Positions 15,542 through 24,288 of a stretch of DNA of 56,961 nucleotides are shown here, piece by piece (within the stretch, counting starts at the first letter, position 1; every line of letters begins with the position of its first letter). Both the position numbers and the translations under genes were made by a program. The stretch spans positions 1-56,961 of the forward strand of contig JBBKWJ010000088.1 of assembly GCA_037968895.1 (NCBI GenBank). Direction: 5' to 3'. The notes beneath the pieces are model-generated. The model was given only the letters and a program-made list of their open reading frames with translations. It was not told where the DNA came from and made no database searches. The DNA comes from JBBKWJ01 sp037968895 (GTDB lineage: Bacteria; Actinomycetota; Acidimicrobiia; Acidimicrobiales; SZUA-35).

Positions 15542-16771
15542 GTGACACCACGAGACCCAGCGGCCGGAACCTTCCGGTCAATGACCGAGCCAAACGTTCG
15601 GATCTACCTCGGCTCGTTCGTCGCCTCCGGCGTTGGAACCTGGGCACAAACCACTGCGTTGATTCTGCTCGTCCGTTCCCTCGGCGGAGATGGCCTAGAG
15701 CTTGGCCTGATCACCGCGTTTCAGTTCTTGCCGATCCTGGTTCTCGGACTGTGGGCTGGGTCAATCGCTGACCGAGTGAATCGATACAACCTCACCATCG
15801 TCCTCCAGGGCGCGCTCGCAGCACAGGCGGTGCTTCTCGGTGTTGTAGTTCTCTCCGGTGTCGAGTCGTTGACTGCGTTGTATCTCCTCACGGCAATGGG
15901 GGGCGTGCTCTCGGCTTTTGACAATCCGACCCGTCGAACTCTCCTGACTGAGCTCGCAAAACCTCAAGACCTCGCCAACGTCACATCGCTGTCGACCTCG
16001 GCGATGACCGGTTCTCGAATGATCGGACCGCTCATCGGAGCCGCACTCTTCGAAGCAGTCGGCGCAGGCTGGGTTTTCCTCATCAACGGCTTCAGCTTTC
16101 TTGTCATGCTGATCGGTCTGTTGCGCATGGACACCACGAAGTTCCGACTGATCCAACGCTCTGCGAAGTCAGCGACCCCGATCCGCGATGGGCTCCGGGC
16201 GGTGTGGGCCGACCCAGTCCTCCGCATCTTGATGGTCGTTTTCACGGTGGTGTCAACATTCGGGTTCAACACACTCGTCGCCCTCCCCCTCGTTGCTGAA
16301 GGCCTCCTCAATCAGGCCGCGTCGTACTTCGGCTATCTGCTGTCGGCCCTCAGCCTTGGCAACATCGCCGGCTCGTTGTTTGTCGCCAGACAGATAAACG
16401 TCGCCCCAAAATCAGTGTTAATAGCGGGCGCCGGGCTTTCGACTGCGCTGACCCTCGGAGGGCTTTCAACCACACCCTGGGTAACGATGGGGATCGTCGT
16501 CGTGCTCGGGTTCTGCAGCACGATGTTTGTGAACTCGACGACCGTGCTTCTCCAACAGCGATCAAGTGAGCAGATACGGAGCAGAATCCTCGCGCTCTCT
16601 GCGGTGCTGTTCCTCGGCTCGACGCCGATTGGCGGACCGATAACCGGACTTGTCGGCGACCACTTCGGAGCTGGATGGTCGATGTCATACGGCGGTCTCA
16701 TCGCCGGAGCCAGCGTACTGGTCGGAGCCGTGCTGCTGGCGAGACGAGCGCCAGAGCTCACGCCTGATTGA
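15542..16771 (+). CDS. MFS exporter (MFS_3 / EntS-like)
   Basis: A 409-residue major facilitator with about 12 hydrophobic helices. The signature loop between helices 2 and 3 reads GSIADRVNRYN, and a TRRTLLTELA segment follows helix 4, as in the MFS_3 group that includes the enterobactin exporter EntS and macrolide efflux proteins. Substrate unknown. It starts 27 bases after the helicase stop but has its own -10 hexamer. No biosynthetic cluster is nearby that would suggest a cargo. The 88 bases after it hold no recognised element. Confidence 0.85.
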   Translation: MTPRDPAAGTFRSMTEPNVRIYLGSFVASGVGTWAQTTALILLVRSLGGDGLELGLITAFQFLPILVLGLWAGSIADRVNRYNLTIVLQGALAAQAVLLGVVVLSGVESLTALYLLTAMGGVLSAFDNPTRRTLLTELAKPQDLANVTSLSTSAMTGSRMIGPLIGAALFEAVGAGWVFLINGFSFLVMLIGLLRMDTTKFRLIQRSAKSATPIRDGLRAVWADPVLRILMVVFTVVSTFGFNTLVALPLVAEGLLNQAASYFGYLLSALSLGNIAGSLFVARQINVAPKSVLIAGAGLSTALTLGGLSTTPWVTMGIVVVLGFCSTMFVNSTTVLLQQRSSEQIRSRILALSAVLFLGSTPIGGPITGLVGDHFGAGWSMSYGGLIAGASVLVGAVLLARRAPELTPD

Positions 16772-16859
16772 GCGGCGATGAATGGAGCGCTCGAGGTCGG
16801 GTCACAGAACACGGCCGAAGGACGCGTCTAGGAGTGCTGACAACCAAATCCGGAGGCAG

Positions 16860-17177
16860 TTAGTTCAGCCCAAGGACAGCGACGAGCGCATCCTCGATTG
16901 ACCACATCTCTGCTGCTGTCACAGCGCCGAGCGACTCGCCGAGACGCTGTACGTCTACCGCACCAAGTTGTTCGACCAGGACCCGAGTCGCTTCGCCATC
17001 AACGTTAATGCTCGGTCGAAACGAGGCGGCCCGAGCGCTCCGAGAAGTTGGGGCGACGATCACGACTGAGCGGGGCAAGAACTCATCAGCCTGCACAACG
17101 ACCCCGTATCTGACGCCTTGCTGTTCATGCCCAACACCTTTTGGACTTCGGAATCGAAAGACGTCACCCCGCCGCAC
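16860..17177 (-). CDS. MazF/PemK-family endoribonuclease toxin
   Basis: A 105-residue PemK-fold protein: it opens with MRRGDVFRF, then RYGVVVQAD and VVIVAPTSRSARAASFRP, the beta-barrel core with the conserved Arg and Thr/Ser of MazF toxins, and LVEQLGAVDVQRLGESLG near the end. Members cut single-stranded RNA. The start overlaps the antitoxin frame by 14 bases, so translation is coupled and the antitoxin is made first. Confidence 0.88.
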   Translation of the reverse strand: MRRGDVFRFRSPKGVGHEQQGVRYGVVVQADEFLPRSVVIVAPTSRSARAASFRPSINVDGEATRVLVEQLGAVDVQRLGESLGAVTAAEMWSIEDALVAVLGLN

Positions 17178-17403
17178 GTATCGACTCCATTAGAGCTGCC
17201 ACGGCCAGCATTTCCTCACGATCATCGTCGTCTGCTTCAAGCGCAGCAGCTTCGGCTGCAAGCTCACTTCCTCGCCGAAGTCGGGCCGCTGACGCGAGCA
17301 ACGACGTTCGGATCGCCTCGGAGCAGCTAAGGCCAGAAGCCTCAAGTATGTGAAGGGCACGTTCAGCTTCGTCATCAAGCCGTACAGAGATCGCTTTCGC
17401 CAT
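17164..17403 (-). CDS. Ribbon-helix-helix antitoxin of the MazF-type pair
   Basis: A 79-residue protein beginning MAKAISVRLDDEAERAL, the strand-helix start of ribbon-helix-helix repressors. A helical region and an acidic C terminus (ALEADDDDREEM) follow, suited to neutralising the basic toxin surface. The ATG at 17403 is chosen because the frame's 21 upstream codons do not look coding and the RHH strand starts here. Such antitoxins usually bind their own promoter; the AT-rich 60 bases upstream are the likely site. Confidence 0.82.
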   Translation of the reverse strand: MAKAISVRLDDEAERALHILEASGLSCSEAIRTSLLASAARLRRGSELAAEAAALEADDDDREEMLAVAALMESIRAAG

Positions 17404-17462
17404 TCCTTGAGTATGACAATTCGTAATACAACGGTCAATAGGTGCCCCCGAGGCCGCCATCG

Positions 17463-17834
17463 TCATTCGACCCGCATCGTGACACTCGCCTCGACTTCGA
17501 CATCGCCAATGAGTTGCCCAACGAGGGGAACGTTGGTCGGCACCGAATATACGACTGTGACGGTGATCAACTCACCCTCGGACGACCCGCCGCTCATTGA
17601 GATGGCAAGGCGATCGCCGGGAACCCCAAGTGAGCCACGAGCCGCTGAGGCAGCGGTGGCCTGACTGGGGTCGACGGCAGCGGCCCGAGCGCCTTCACGC
17701 GCCGCATGTGACACAAGTAGCCGAGCATTCGCGACGAGCGCCGCTTGGACAACGATGAGTGCAAAGAGGACCACAAGGGGAAGGACCAGTGCCAGTTCGA
17801 CGGTTGCCTGCCCCCGCTCCTTCCCCCGTGCCAT
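17463..17834 (-). CDS. TadE-like pilus assembly protein
   Basis: A 123-residue pseudopilin-like protein. The N terminus GKERGQATVELALVLPLVVLFALIVVQ is the TadE signature: a Gly-Gln-x-Thr-x-Glu cleavage region then a hydrophobic helix. The rest is a small extracellular domain with AAREGARAAAVDP. It is the last gene of the Tad operon and overlaps the pilin-like gene by 1 base. Confidence 0.85.
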   Translation of the reverse strand: MARGKERGQATVELALVLPLVVLFALIVVQAALVANARLLVSHAAREGARAAAVDPSQATAASAARGSLGVPGDRLAISMSGGSSEGELITVTVVYSVPTNVPLVGQLIGDVEVEASVTMRVE

Positions 17835-18049
17835 CAGCCGACCTGCCCGATAACGGCGTCGAGCACTGCGTTGAGAAGGCGGGTGATCTTTCCTGTGCTT
17901 CCAGCCCAGGCCAATACGAGGCCAGCGATAGTCGCGGCGCCAACTATGACGAGCGCATACTCCGCCGTTGCCTGCCCCTTCTGCGAAAGACTGCTTCGAG
18001 TCAGGCCGGGACTGTGTCCACTACGGCGTAGTTCTGTTGCTAGATACAT
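17834..18049 (-). CDS. DUF4244/Flp-type pilin subunit
   Basis: A 71-residue protein with a basic leader, KGQATAEYALVIVGAATIAG (a type IV prepilin-like cleavage region with Glu at +5, then a hydrophobic helix) and a short tail. This is the usual actinobacterial Flp pilin form. The start MYLATELRR at 18049 has a strong ribosome-binding site (AGGAG, 8 bases before). A 100-base gap separates it from tadC, and the strong site suggests high expression, as expected for the major pilin. Confidence 0.85.
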   Translation of the reverse strand: MYLATELRRSGHSPGLTRSSLSQKGQATAEYALVIVGAATIAGLVLAWAGSTGKITRLLNAVLDAVIGQVG

Positions 18050-18149
18050 CTTGATCTCCTGTGTTGTGTGCCGGCGTGAGTTCGCCGGGCGACGAGGTGG
18101 CGGGGCCACGAATGCAGTTCGGCGGCAGTTTCCGCGAGGTGATCTGGTG

Positions 18150-18725
18150 CTAGAGACTGACGACCACGAGCGGAACGACGGCGCCTACGATCAGCGCGGG
18201 GAGCGAACACGCGACAAGTGGAAACAGAAGAAGCACCGGCAGTTGACGCGCTCGCTTCTCGAGTTGGCGTTGCCGCGATGCTCTGGCTTCATCGCCAAGC
18301 CGAAGGATCAGCTCGCCGACCGGTGAACCATGGGTGAGAGTTGTGCGAAGCGTGTCGACAGCTGGTTGGTAGGCAGGAGCGATTGAGTTGGGGATACGCC
18401 GGAGCACGGCGTCGAGCGAGAGACCAGCGTCGAGTTCAGCCACGAGTTTTGTCGCGTGCGCTGCGGTGTGTTGAGGTCCCCGAAGGGCAACTGTTCGCAA
18501 GGCTGCTGCGACGGTGGCGCCGGCACCGATAGCAAGGCAGATCAAGTCGAGGGTTGCGGGCACCTCCTCGTCAAGCCGGCGAGTTCGCAGCCTTGTCTGG
18601 CCCGGCGCTCTAGCCGCGTCAAGGAGACGGCTAGATAGGCCCCAGCTTGTGGCGTCGCTGTCCACCGAAGGCCAGAGCAACGTGAGGAGCAGTCCTGTGC
18701 TGGCAAGCCAAACGAGAAGGCTCAT
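18150..18725 (-). CDS. tadC: TadC-like inner-membrane pilus protein
   Basis: A 191-residue member of the type II secretion F family. It has an N-terminal hydrophobic helix, the cytoplasmic helical domain (EEVPATLDLICLAIGAGATV...ALR) and a C-terminal hydrophobic segment ending VVPLVVVSL. The start at 18725 overlaps the tadB stop by 4 bases. With TadB it should form the platform of the Tad (Flp) pilus machine. It is shorter than proteobacterial TadC. Confidence 0.85.
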   Translation of the reverse strand: MSLLVWLASTGLLLTLLWPSVDSDATSWGLSSRLLDAARAPGQTRLRTRRLDEEVPATLDLICLAIGAGATVAAALRTVALRGPQHTAAHATKLVAELDAGLSLDAVLRRIPNSIAPAYQPAVDTLRTTLTHGSPVGELILRLGDEARASRQRQLEKRARQLPVLLLFPLVACSLPALIVGAVVPLVVVSL

Positions 18726-19501
18726 GACGCAACCCCCATTAACACGCGATCGAAAATCGTCCAGCACAACGCCGTTAGCCCGATCGCAATCAGAAGACAC
18801 CCAGCGCCGAGCCACGTCGTGATGTACAGGTCGCGGGCCTCACCATTTACGATCCCGAGCACGAGCGCGAAGAGCAGTGGGAGCACGCCAAGAACAGCGG
18901 CCGATGCGGTGGCTTGCCCCGCCTGGGCCGCGGCTTCTTCTGAGGCGCGGTTACGTCCCCTCAGCGTGTCGGCCAAACGGTCGAGCGCAAGCGCACCCTG
19001 ACCACCGGATTCGAGCAGCACCGCACTCGTCGCGGCGAGGAGCCGAGCCCATTCGGCGTCGAGGTCAACCGACATATGGGAGAGCGCCTCAGCAACGCCA
19101 GCCCCACTGTCGATACTGGCAACCGCAGCCGCAACCGGGGGTTGTTTTCCGATCAGCGGATTTTCGCGAAGCGCTCCAACCAGCGATGTCGAGAACGAAA
19201 CACCAGAGGCGAGTCGCTGCACAGCTGCATCGAGCATGAGCGGCGTCTGCGCCTTCAGCGCAGCGCAAGCTCGGATTCGCTTGCGACGGCGATATTGCCT
19301 GAACGCAAGGGCAATCGCTGCCGGAATAGGAAGCACAAGCAACGGCATCGAGAACAACAACCCGGCGAGAACGCTTCCCAGAACCACGAGGGTGACGGGA
19401 GGAGCGCCTGGCTTCTCGAATCGATCTGGGGCCACGCCGTCCGGAGTGCCAACGCCGAGTACAACCACCGCGGCAAACAGTCCTGCAACGAATGCCGTCA
19501 T
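18722..19501 (-). CDS. tadB: TadB-like inner-membrane pilus protein
   Basis: A 259-residue type II secretion F family protein with two N-terminal hydrophobic helices, a cytoplasmic F domain (about 90-190, LPLM-like repeat region with LESGGQGALALDRLADTLRGR) and two C-terminal helices. Its ATG overlaps the tadA stop by 4 bases (ATGA). Pairs with TadC as the membrane platform. Confidence 0.87.
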   Translation of the reverse strand: MTAFVAGLFAAVVVLGVGTPDGVAPDRFEKPGAPPVTLVVLGSVLAGLLFSMPLLVLPIPAAIALAFRQYRRRKRIRACAALKAQTPLMLDAAVQRLASGVSFSTSLVGALRENPLIGKQPPVAAAVASIDSGAGVAEALSHMSVDLDAEWARLLAATSAVLLESGGQGALALDRLADTLRGRNRASEEAAAQAGQATASAAVLGVLPLLFALVLGIVNGEARDLYITTWLGAGCLLIAIGLTALCWTIFDRVLMGVAS

Positions 19502-20637
19502 CGGTTCTCACCGCCGAGCGAGGCAAGCGCAGCGCGCACGGCCAGTCGAGTAGCCGCTTCTGACTGGTGCGGCCACAACTCTCGAACAACTAATCCCTCG
19601 CGATGGTCGACCTCGGCGATCGACACGATGGAACGCGTCGGCCCGACACGACGAACGGTGACAACGACATCGAACGCGGAGCCGATAAGGCCAGACACGG
19701 CCTCGAGCGGCAACTCGACGCCGGCCAGCAGCGCGAGCGTCGCGAGGCGACGAACCGCCGACTGAGGTGACCCCGCATGGCAAGTCGCGAGCGAGCCCTC
19801 GTGTCCGCTCGTAAGCGCAAGCAGAAGGTCGAGGGCCTCTGCCCCACGCACCTCGCCAACCACAATTCTGTCCGGCCTCATTCGCATGGAGGCTTTGACG
19901 AGATCTCTAATCGGCACCGCCCCAACCCCCTCGCTGTTCGATGGCCGAGCCTCAAGTCGAATCACGTGGTCGCCGGGTAAACGTAGTTCGGCGGTGTCTT
20001 CGATCGTCACGATCCGTTCGTCGACCGGGATCTCTGCCCCGATCGCATTGAGAAGCGAGGTCTTTCCCGCGCCAGTTCCTCCGACCACGAGCATCGTCGC
20101 CCGACTCGCGACGAGTGCGCGCAACAAGATCACCACCGATTCATCAGCAAACGCATCAAGGGTGAAGGCCCGGGTAGCAAAACGACGGATGGTTACCGTC
20201 GGCCCATCGAGAGCGAGAGGCGGTATGACCACGCTGACTCTGCTGCCATCGCGCAGCCGACCGTCGGCCACAGGGCTTCGCCGGTCGACCCGAAGCCCGA
20301 GCGGATCGAGAACGCGCTCTATCAACAGAACCACAGCTTCTTCATCGAGGAAGACCTCGGTCTTGGTCAAACCGTTCGGTCCGTCGATCCAGACCTGGCC
20401 CGGCCCGTTGATCATGATCTCAGTGACCGAATCGTCTTCGAGCAGCGGCAGCAAGGCGCCAAGTCCATCGACCCGGGCCAACGCCTGGTCGACGAGCTTG
20501 GCGACCTCTCGCTGGGTGATGAGCGGTGACTCGCCACGAACCAGCTCGATGAGTGCCGCCGTGTCGGCGCCAGGGTGGTCTCGAAGATGATGGCGTAGCC
20601 GCTCCTCGGTCGAGGTTCGCGCCGGCACAGCCCTCAC
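19498..20637 (-). CDS. tadA: TadA/CpaF secretion ATPase
   Basis: A 379-residue hexameric ATPase that powers pilus assembly. It has Walker A VVGGTGAGKTSLLNAI, the Asp box TIEDTAELRL, the Walker B/His-box region MRMRPDRIVVGEVRGAEA and TSGHEGSLATCHAGSP. I start at GTG 20637, which overlaps the tadZ stop as GTGTGA. The frame stays open far upstream over tadZ, but that part is Arg/Ser-rich shadow sequence. Length then matches CpaF-type ATPases. Confidence 0.93.
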   Translation of the reverse strand: MRAVPARTSTEERLRHHLRDHPGADTAALIELVRGESPLITQREVAKLVDQALARVDGLGALLPLLEDDSVTEIMINGPGQVWIDGPNGLTKTEVFLDEEAVVLLIERVLDPLGLRVDRRSPVADGRLRDGSRVSVVIPPLALDGPTVTIRRFATRAFTLDAFADESVVILLRALVASRATMLVVGGTGAGKTSLLNAIGAEIPVDERIVTIEDTAELRLPGDHVIRLEARPSNSEGVGAVPIRDLVKASMRMRPDRIVVGEVRGAEALDLLLALTSGHEGSLATCHAGSPQSAVRRLATLALLAGVELPLEAVSGLIGSAFDVVVTVRRVGPTRSIVSIAEVDHREGLVVRELWPHQSEAATRLAVRAALASLGGENR

Positions 20638-21269
20638 ACGACTTCCTTCAACTCGCCAAGCAGCTTCGGGAGGCGCACAACGGCCTGACCCGAGTCGATT
20701 GCCGGCCCGACGCGTGTATCCCACGGCACCATCACGGTGCGATCGGCCGGTACGAATTGCTCGACAAAGCCAAGCGAGTACGCACGTCCCCGCTCCTTCA
20801 CTACTACAAGCGTGTCGGGACGAGGAGCGAATCGGCTGCTCGAAAGGCTGAGGTAACACGATCGACTCACGAGCACCGTCTGAGATGCACTCGCAAGCAG
20901 AGAACCCCGATCCCGAGTCCCCGCATCGACGATGACACGCCGCCCATCTCGTTCGAGCAGGGTCGCCAAGAGCTCTATGCGAGCCGGGTCGGCATGCCAG
21001 GGAGCCAACCCTGCGGGCAGCAACGAAAGACCATTTCCGGCGAACACTTCGAGGCGGGCCAACGCATCGGGTGGTGGGTCGGTGGCGACCATCCAGTCGC
21101 ACAATCCCATATCGACGGGGTCGCCCGAACAACGAAGTCCGAGGAGAAGGTCGAGATCGCCGCCACAGTCGACAAGCAGGGTTGGCACTTCAAGCGCCGA
21201 ACACAATGCAACGCCCGCGGCCACCGTTGAACAGCCGACACCGCCCTTGGCCGAATAGAACAGATCCAT
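20634..21269 (-). CDS. TadZ/CpaE-like (Ssd-type) ATPase
   Basis: A 211-residue MinD/ParA-fold protein with a deviant Walker A, SAKGGVGCSTVAAG, right at the N terminus and VLVVDCGGDLD-like Walker A-prime residues. It lacks the N-terminal receiver-like domain of proteobacterial CpaE. It heads the Tad operon and probably localises the machine. An ATG at 21281 adds four residues; neither start has a good ribosome-binding site or -10. Confidence 0.82.
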   Translation of the reverse strand: MDLFYSAKGGVGCSTVAAGVALCSALEVPTLLVDCGGDLDLLLGLRCSGDPVDMGLCDWMVATDPPPDALARLEVFAGNGLSLLPAGLAPWHADPARIELLATLLERDGRRVIVDAGTRDRGSLLASASQTVLVSRSCYLSLSSSRFAPRPDTLVVVKERGRAYSLGFVEQFVPADRTVMVPWDTRVGPAIDSGQAVVRLPKLLGELKEVV

Positions 21270-21351
21270 AGCACCACACATTCACAATTGAGTGATTTGG
21301 GTGGCTATCCACCGAGCGGCTCAGGAGAGCGGCAGGCGGCGTCGTGGCCGC

Positions 21352-21357
21352 TATGGT
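21352..21357 (+). promoter_or_regulatory. -10 element of selC
   Basis: TATGGT, 7 bases before the first base of tRNA-Sec. That spacing puts the transcription start at tRNA position 1. No consensus -35 is seen. Confidence 0.5.
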
Positions 21358-21364
21358 CTCGGGC

Positions 21365-21460
21365 GGAGGTGTCCGAGTACCTGGTGGGCTCCCCCGCCTT
21401 CAAAGCGGGTGTGCGATGTGATCCATCGTAGGCGGGTTCGATTCCCGTCCACCTCCGCCA
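21365..21460 (+). tRNA. selC: tRNA-Sec (TCA)
   Basis: A 96-base selenocysteine tRNA. The acceptor starts GGAGGTG and ends CACCTCC-G-CCA with CCA encoded. The anticodon stem CCCGC/GCGGG encloses loop CTTCAAA, giving anticodon TCA for UGA. The D arm is extended (six pairs with one bulge), and the variable arm is long, with a six-pair stem GCGATG/CATCGT. These are the defining features of bacterial tRNA-Sec. selA and selB lie about 25 kb downstream in the window. Confidence 0.96.
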
Positions 21461-21523
21461 TACATCTTTTCCTCATTGGACGTTCGCTCGGACTGGCTGA
21501 CCGAACTCAGATTGCGTGGTGTG

Positions 21524-23482
21524 ATGCGTTCCGTGAGCTACATGCCAGGCCTTGACGGGCTCCGGGCACTATCGGTTTTCGCGGTCTTCCTTTTTCACGC
21601 AGGCGTGATTTCTGGCGGCTTCATCGGTGTCGACCTCTTCTTCTTCATTTCAGGCTTCTTGATCACTGGACTTGCGGTGGCCGAGGTTGAGCGGACAGGA
21701 AAGCTTGCGTTGGGCGCGTTCTGGCGGCGGCGAGTCAGGAGACTGTTTCCGGCCGTTCTCGCAGTCTGTTTCGTTGTGCTCGCAGCCGTTGTTCTGCTTC
21801 GCGATGCTGAGCTTGCGCGCTCACTGCGGACTGACGTCATTGCCACGCTGTTCTACGTCTCCAACTGGGTACAAATCGGCCAAGCTCAGGACTACTTCGC
21901 AACGTTCGAAACACCGTCACCACTGCGCCATACCTGGTCATTGGCCATTGAAGAACAGTTCTACGTTGCCTGGCCCATCATCATCGTCGGCCTCTCATTT
22001 ATCGCCAAGCGGACGGGTCGTGAGCTTCGAGCGCTCGTCCTCGTCGCCGCAACGGTGGCAACCCTGGCGTCGCTTGGATGGAGCTACCAACTCGCGAGCC
22101 ACGAGACCACGAGCACCACGAGGCTTTACTACGGCACAGACGTCCGTATCGGCCTCATCACGGCCGGCGCCGCTGCTGCGTGCATCATGCTGCGGCCTGG
22201 CTGGCGGACCCCACAGTCACGGCTACTCGTCGTTGCAGGACTTGGCTCGTTTGCTTGGCTGGCTGGAGTGTCGCTGATCGTTGATGGGTCGGAGCGATGG
22301 TGGTACGCCGGCGGCCAAGCCAGCGTCATTGTCGCCTCAGCGTTCGTTGTTAGCTCGGCTATGGACGACACCTCGGTCTTCGGCCGCCTGCTTTCGGTCG
22401 CACCATTGGTCGACCTAGGCCGCGTCTCTTACGGCGTCTACCTGTGGCATTGGCCAGTCATCGTACTGCTCGACGAGGAGCGCGTTGGGTTTGATGGCTG
22501 GCTACTTGTGTGCTTCTGGGCTCTTGTGACCGGATTCCTTACCGTCGCCTCGTGGTTCGCGATTGAGCGAAAGGCTCCGTTGCCCGGCGTATGGAAGAGC
22601 AAGCCGACAATGGCCTATGCCGCAGCCTTTGCAACAGTTCTTGCGGCGTCGGCGGCCGCCGCGAGCGTGACTCCAATGACATCATCAGTTGCCACCGAGG
22701 CCATCACCGGCGTGACGACTACGACTACATCACCCGCATCTGCGCCCTCACCTTCATCCACTGCGACCGCGACGACGCTCCCCCCGGCTTCAACCACCAC
22801 AAGGCCAGCGGTGTTGCCCCACTACCGTCCGCTTCGCCTCCTCATCCTTGGCGACTCGGTCGGGGAATCGCTCGGCGACCCGAGCGATCTGCTCGACATC
22901 ACCGACGTCGGCCTCGTCGACGTGCAAAACAACGGTGTTCTTGCGTGTCCGATATGGACCGAGGGTCACTGGATCTTCTACAACCCCGACCGGATAGCTC
23001 AAGATCCCGCCTTCTGTGAGGGCGAAGATCGCTTCCAGGCCGAGGTCGATGAGTTCAAACCCGACCTCATCCTCATGATGTTCGGTTGGTCCGGGGGCGT
23101 ACCGCGGGGACTTGACGACGGCACTGAATTCTGGGCCTGCGATCCTGTGTTCATCGCGAACTGGCAGTCCTCGTATGAACACCTCGTCGACCGCTTCGAT
23201 GACCAGGCCGACATCGTTGTGGCCGACGTTGTCGACTACATCGGAACCGAGCAGCCACCCCACGCCGACATGACAAAGTGTCTGAATGACGCCATCAGCA
23301 GCACCGGCTTTCACGTGCTTGATCTCAGGTCGTGGCTGTGCCCCAACGGCGACTGCGAGGCACTCGCTGATCTGCGAAGAGACGGGCTGCACTTCACCGT
23401 TGAGGGCGAGGCGAAGACGGCACTATGGGACCGAGTCATTCGTGACGCGGTTGCAGCGACGGTAACCTCCGCGCATGACTGA
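21524..23482 (+). CDS. Membrane O-acyltransferase (OafA/YrhL-like) with SGNH domain
   Basis: A 652-residue protein. Residues 1-360 are an acyltransferase_3 domain of about 10 helices starting MPGLDGLRALSVFAVFLFH, with IDLFFFISGFLITG-like and RHTWSLAIEEQFY signatures. A Thr/Ser/Pro-rich linker follows (about 400-445). The C-terminal extracytoplasmic domain has the GDSVGES nucleophile motif and a DGLHFT Asp-His pair of SGNH esterases. Such fusions O-acylate cell-surface glycans. The ATG at 21524 is chosen; a TTG 16 codons upstream is possible. It overlaps the next gene by 8 bases. Confidence 0.88.
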   Translation: MRSVSYMPGLDGLRALSVFAVFLFHAGVISGGFIGVDLFFFISGFLITGLAVAEVERTGKLALGAFWRRRVRRLFPAVLAVCFVVLAAVVLLRDAELARSLRTDVIATLFYVSNWVQIGQAQDYFATFETPSPLRHTWSLAIEEQFYVAWPIIIVGLSFIAKRTGRELRALVLVAATVATLASLGWSYQLASHETTSTTRLYYGTDVRIGLITAGAAAACIMLRPGWRTPQSRLLVVAGLGSFAWLAGVSLIVDGSERWWYAGGQASVIVASAFVVSSAMDDTSVFGRLLSVAPLVDLGRVSYGVYLWHWPVIVLLDEERVGFDGWLLVCFWALVTGFLTVASWFAIERKAPLPGVWKSKPTMAYAAAFATVLAASAAAASVTPMTSSVATEAITGVTTTTTSPASAPSPSSTATATTLPPASTTTRPAVLPHYRPLRLLILGDSVGESLGDPSDLLDITDVGLVDVQNNGVLACPIWTEGHWIFYNPDRIAQDPAFCEGEDRFQAEVDEFKPDLILMMFGWSGGVPRGLDDGTEFWACDPVFIANWQSSYEHLVDRFDDQADIVVADVVDYIGTEQPPHADMTKCLNDAISSTGFHVLDLRSWLCPNGDCEALADLRRDGLHFTVEGEAKTALWDRVIRDAVAATVTSAHD

Positions 23483-24215
23483 GATTCTTGCCGGGGCTGA
23501 GCCATCGTTTGTTGCTGGTTCCGCCACTGGCATTCTGTGCCTACACGGCTTCGGGGGCACCCCCTTTACCGTCCGCCCCGTTGCCGATTCACTCGCCAGC
23601 TGCGGTTACACCGTCAGCGTCCCCCGCCTTCCAGGCCACGGCACAACGGCGGCCGACATGGCAACGACCGACTGGAGCGAATGGCAAATCGAGGTGGAGC
23701 GAGCCTGGGACGAACTCGGCGAGCGTTGCTCGACCAGGGTCATCGTCGGACTATCTATGGGTGCGACCCTGGCCCTGGCCCTGGCCACGACCCGAACCGA
23801 TGTCGACGGCGTAGTCGCAATCAATCCTCTCATCACTGTCGACCCGGACATGGTCGAGCAAGTCCAGATGTTCGTCGACTCCGGCGCCCTCGAAACCGAC
23901 GCCGGGCCGAGCGACATATCTGACCCGGCGGCCAAAGAGCTTGGCTACGAGACGCTTCCCCTTCAGCCGATGTTGTCGCTCTACGCGGGCGCCGCTGCCA
24001 CCCTGGCGAGCCTCAGCAAGATCACTGTGCCAACGCTCGTGGTAACAAGTCGCCATGACCATGTCGTGCCAGCCGAAAACAGTCAGTTGGTTCTCGATGC
24101 ACTCGGTTCGTTGGCCAGCCAAGTGTGGCTAGAGAAGAGCTTTCATGTGGCCACACTCGACGTAGAACAGCAATTGCTGAGCGCGACGATCGTTAACTTC
24201 ATCTCCAATCTGTAG
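23475..24215 (+). CDS. Alpha/beta hydrolase, carboxylesterase/monoacylglycerol lipase type
   Basis: A 246-residue cytoplasmic serine hydrolase. CLHGFGGTPFT forms the oxyanion region, GLSMGA carries the nucleophilic Ser, and SRHDHVVP and KSFHVATLD hold the Asp and His of the triad. The RLPGHGTT segment and overall size match the Est30/monoglyceride lipase group. It overlaps the acyltransferase gene by 8 bases, so the two are translationally coupled, suggesting acyl or lipid turnover (inference). Exact substrate unknown. Confidence 0.88.
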   Translation: MTEILAGAEPSFVAGSATGILCLHGFGGTPFTVRPVADSLASCGYTVSVPRLPGHGTTAADMATTDWSEWQIEVERAWDELGERCSTRVIVGLSMGATLALALATTRTDVDGVVAINPLITVDPDMVEQVQMFVDSGALETDAGPSDISDPAAKELGYETLPLQPMLSLYAGAAATLASLSKITVPTLVVTSRHDHVVPAENSQLVLDALGSLASQVWLEKSFHVATLDVEQQLLSATIVNFISNL

Positions 24216-24224
24216 CACTTGAAA

Positions 24225-24260
24225 ACGACGAAGGCCCGGGTGCGTGACCCGGGCCGTCGT
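24225..24260. terminator. Bidirectional terminator
   Basis: GGCCCGGGT/ACCCGGGCC with a 5-base loop, extended by ACGAC/GTCGT across a small bulge, lies between the convergent hydrolase and sigma-factor genes. There is no clear U-run. Confidence 0.7.
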
Positions 24261-24288
24261 GCAAAATAGTGTTTAGAAAGCGAGCAGC

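Noticed and set aside
20640..21132. A long N-terminal extension of TadA
   Set aside because: It overlaps the whole tadZ gene in another frame and is Arg/Ser-rich; the GTG at 20637 with a stop/start overlap fits the operon.
23762..23790. CCCTGG tandem units
   Set aside because: They encode an Ala-Leu helix of the hydrolase after the GLSMGA motif; simple codon repetition.
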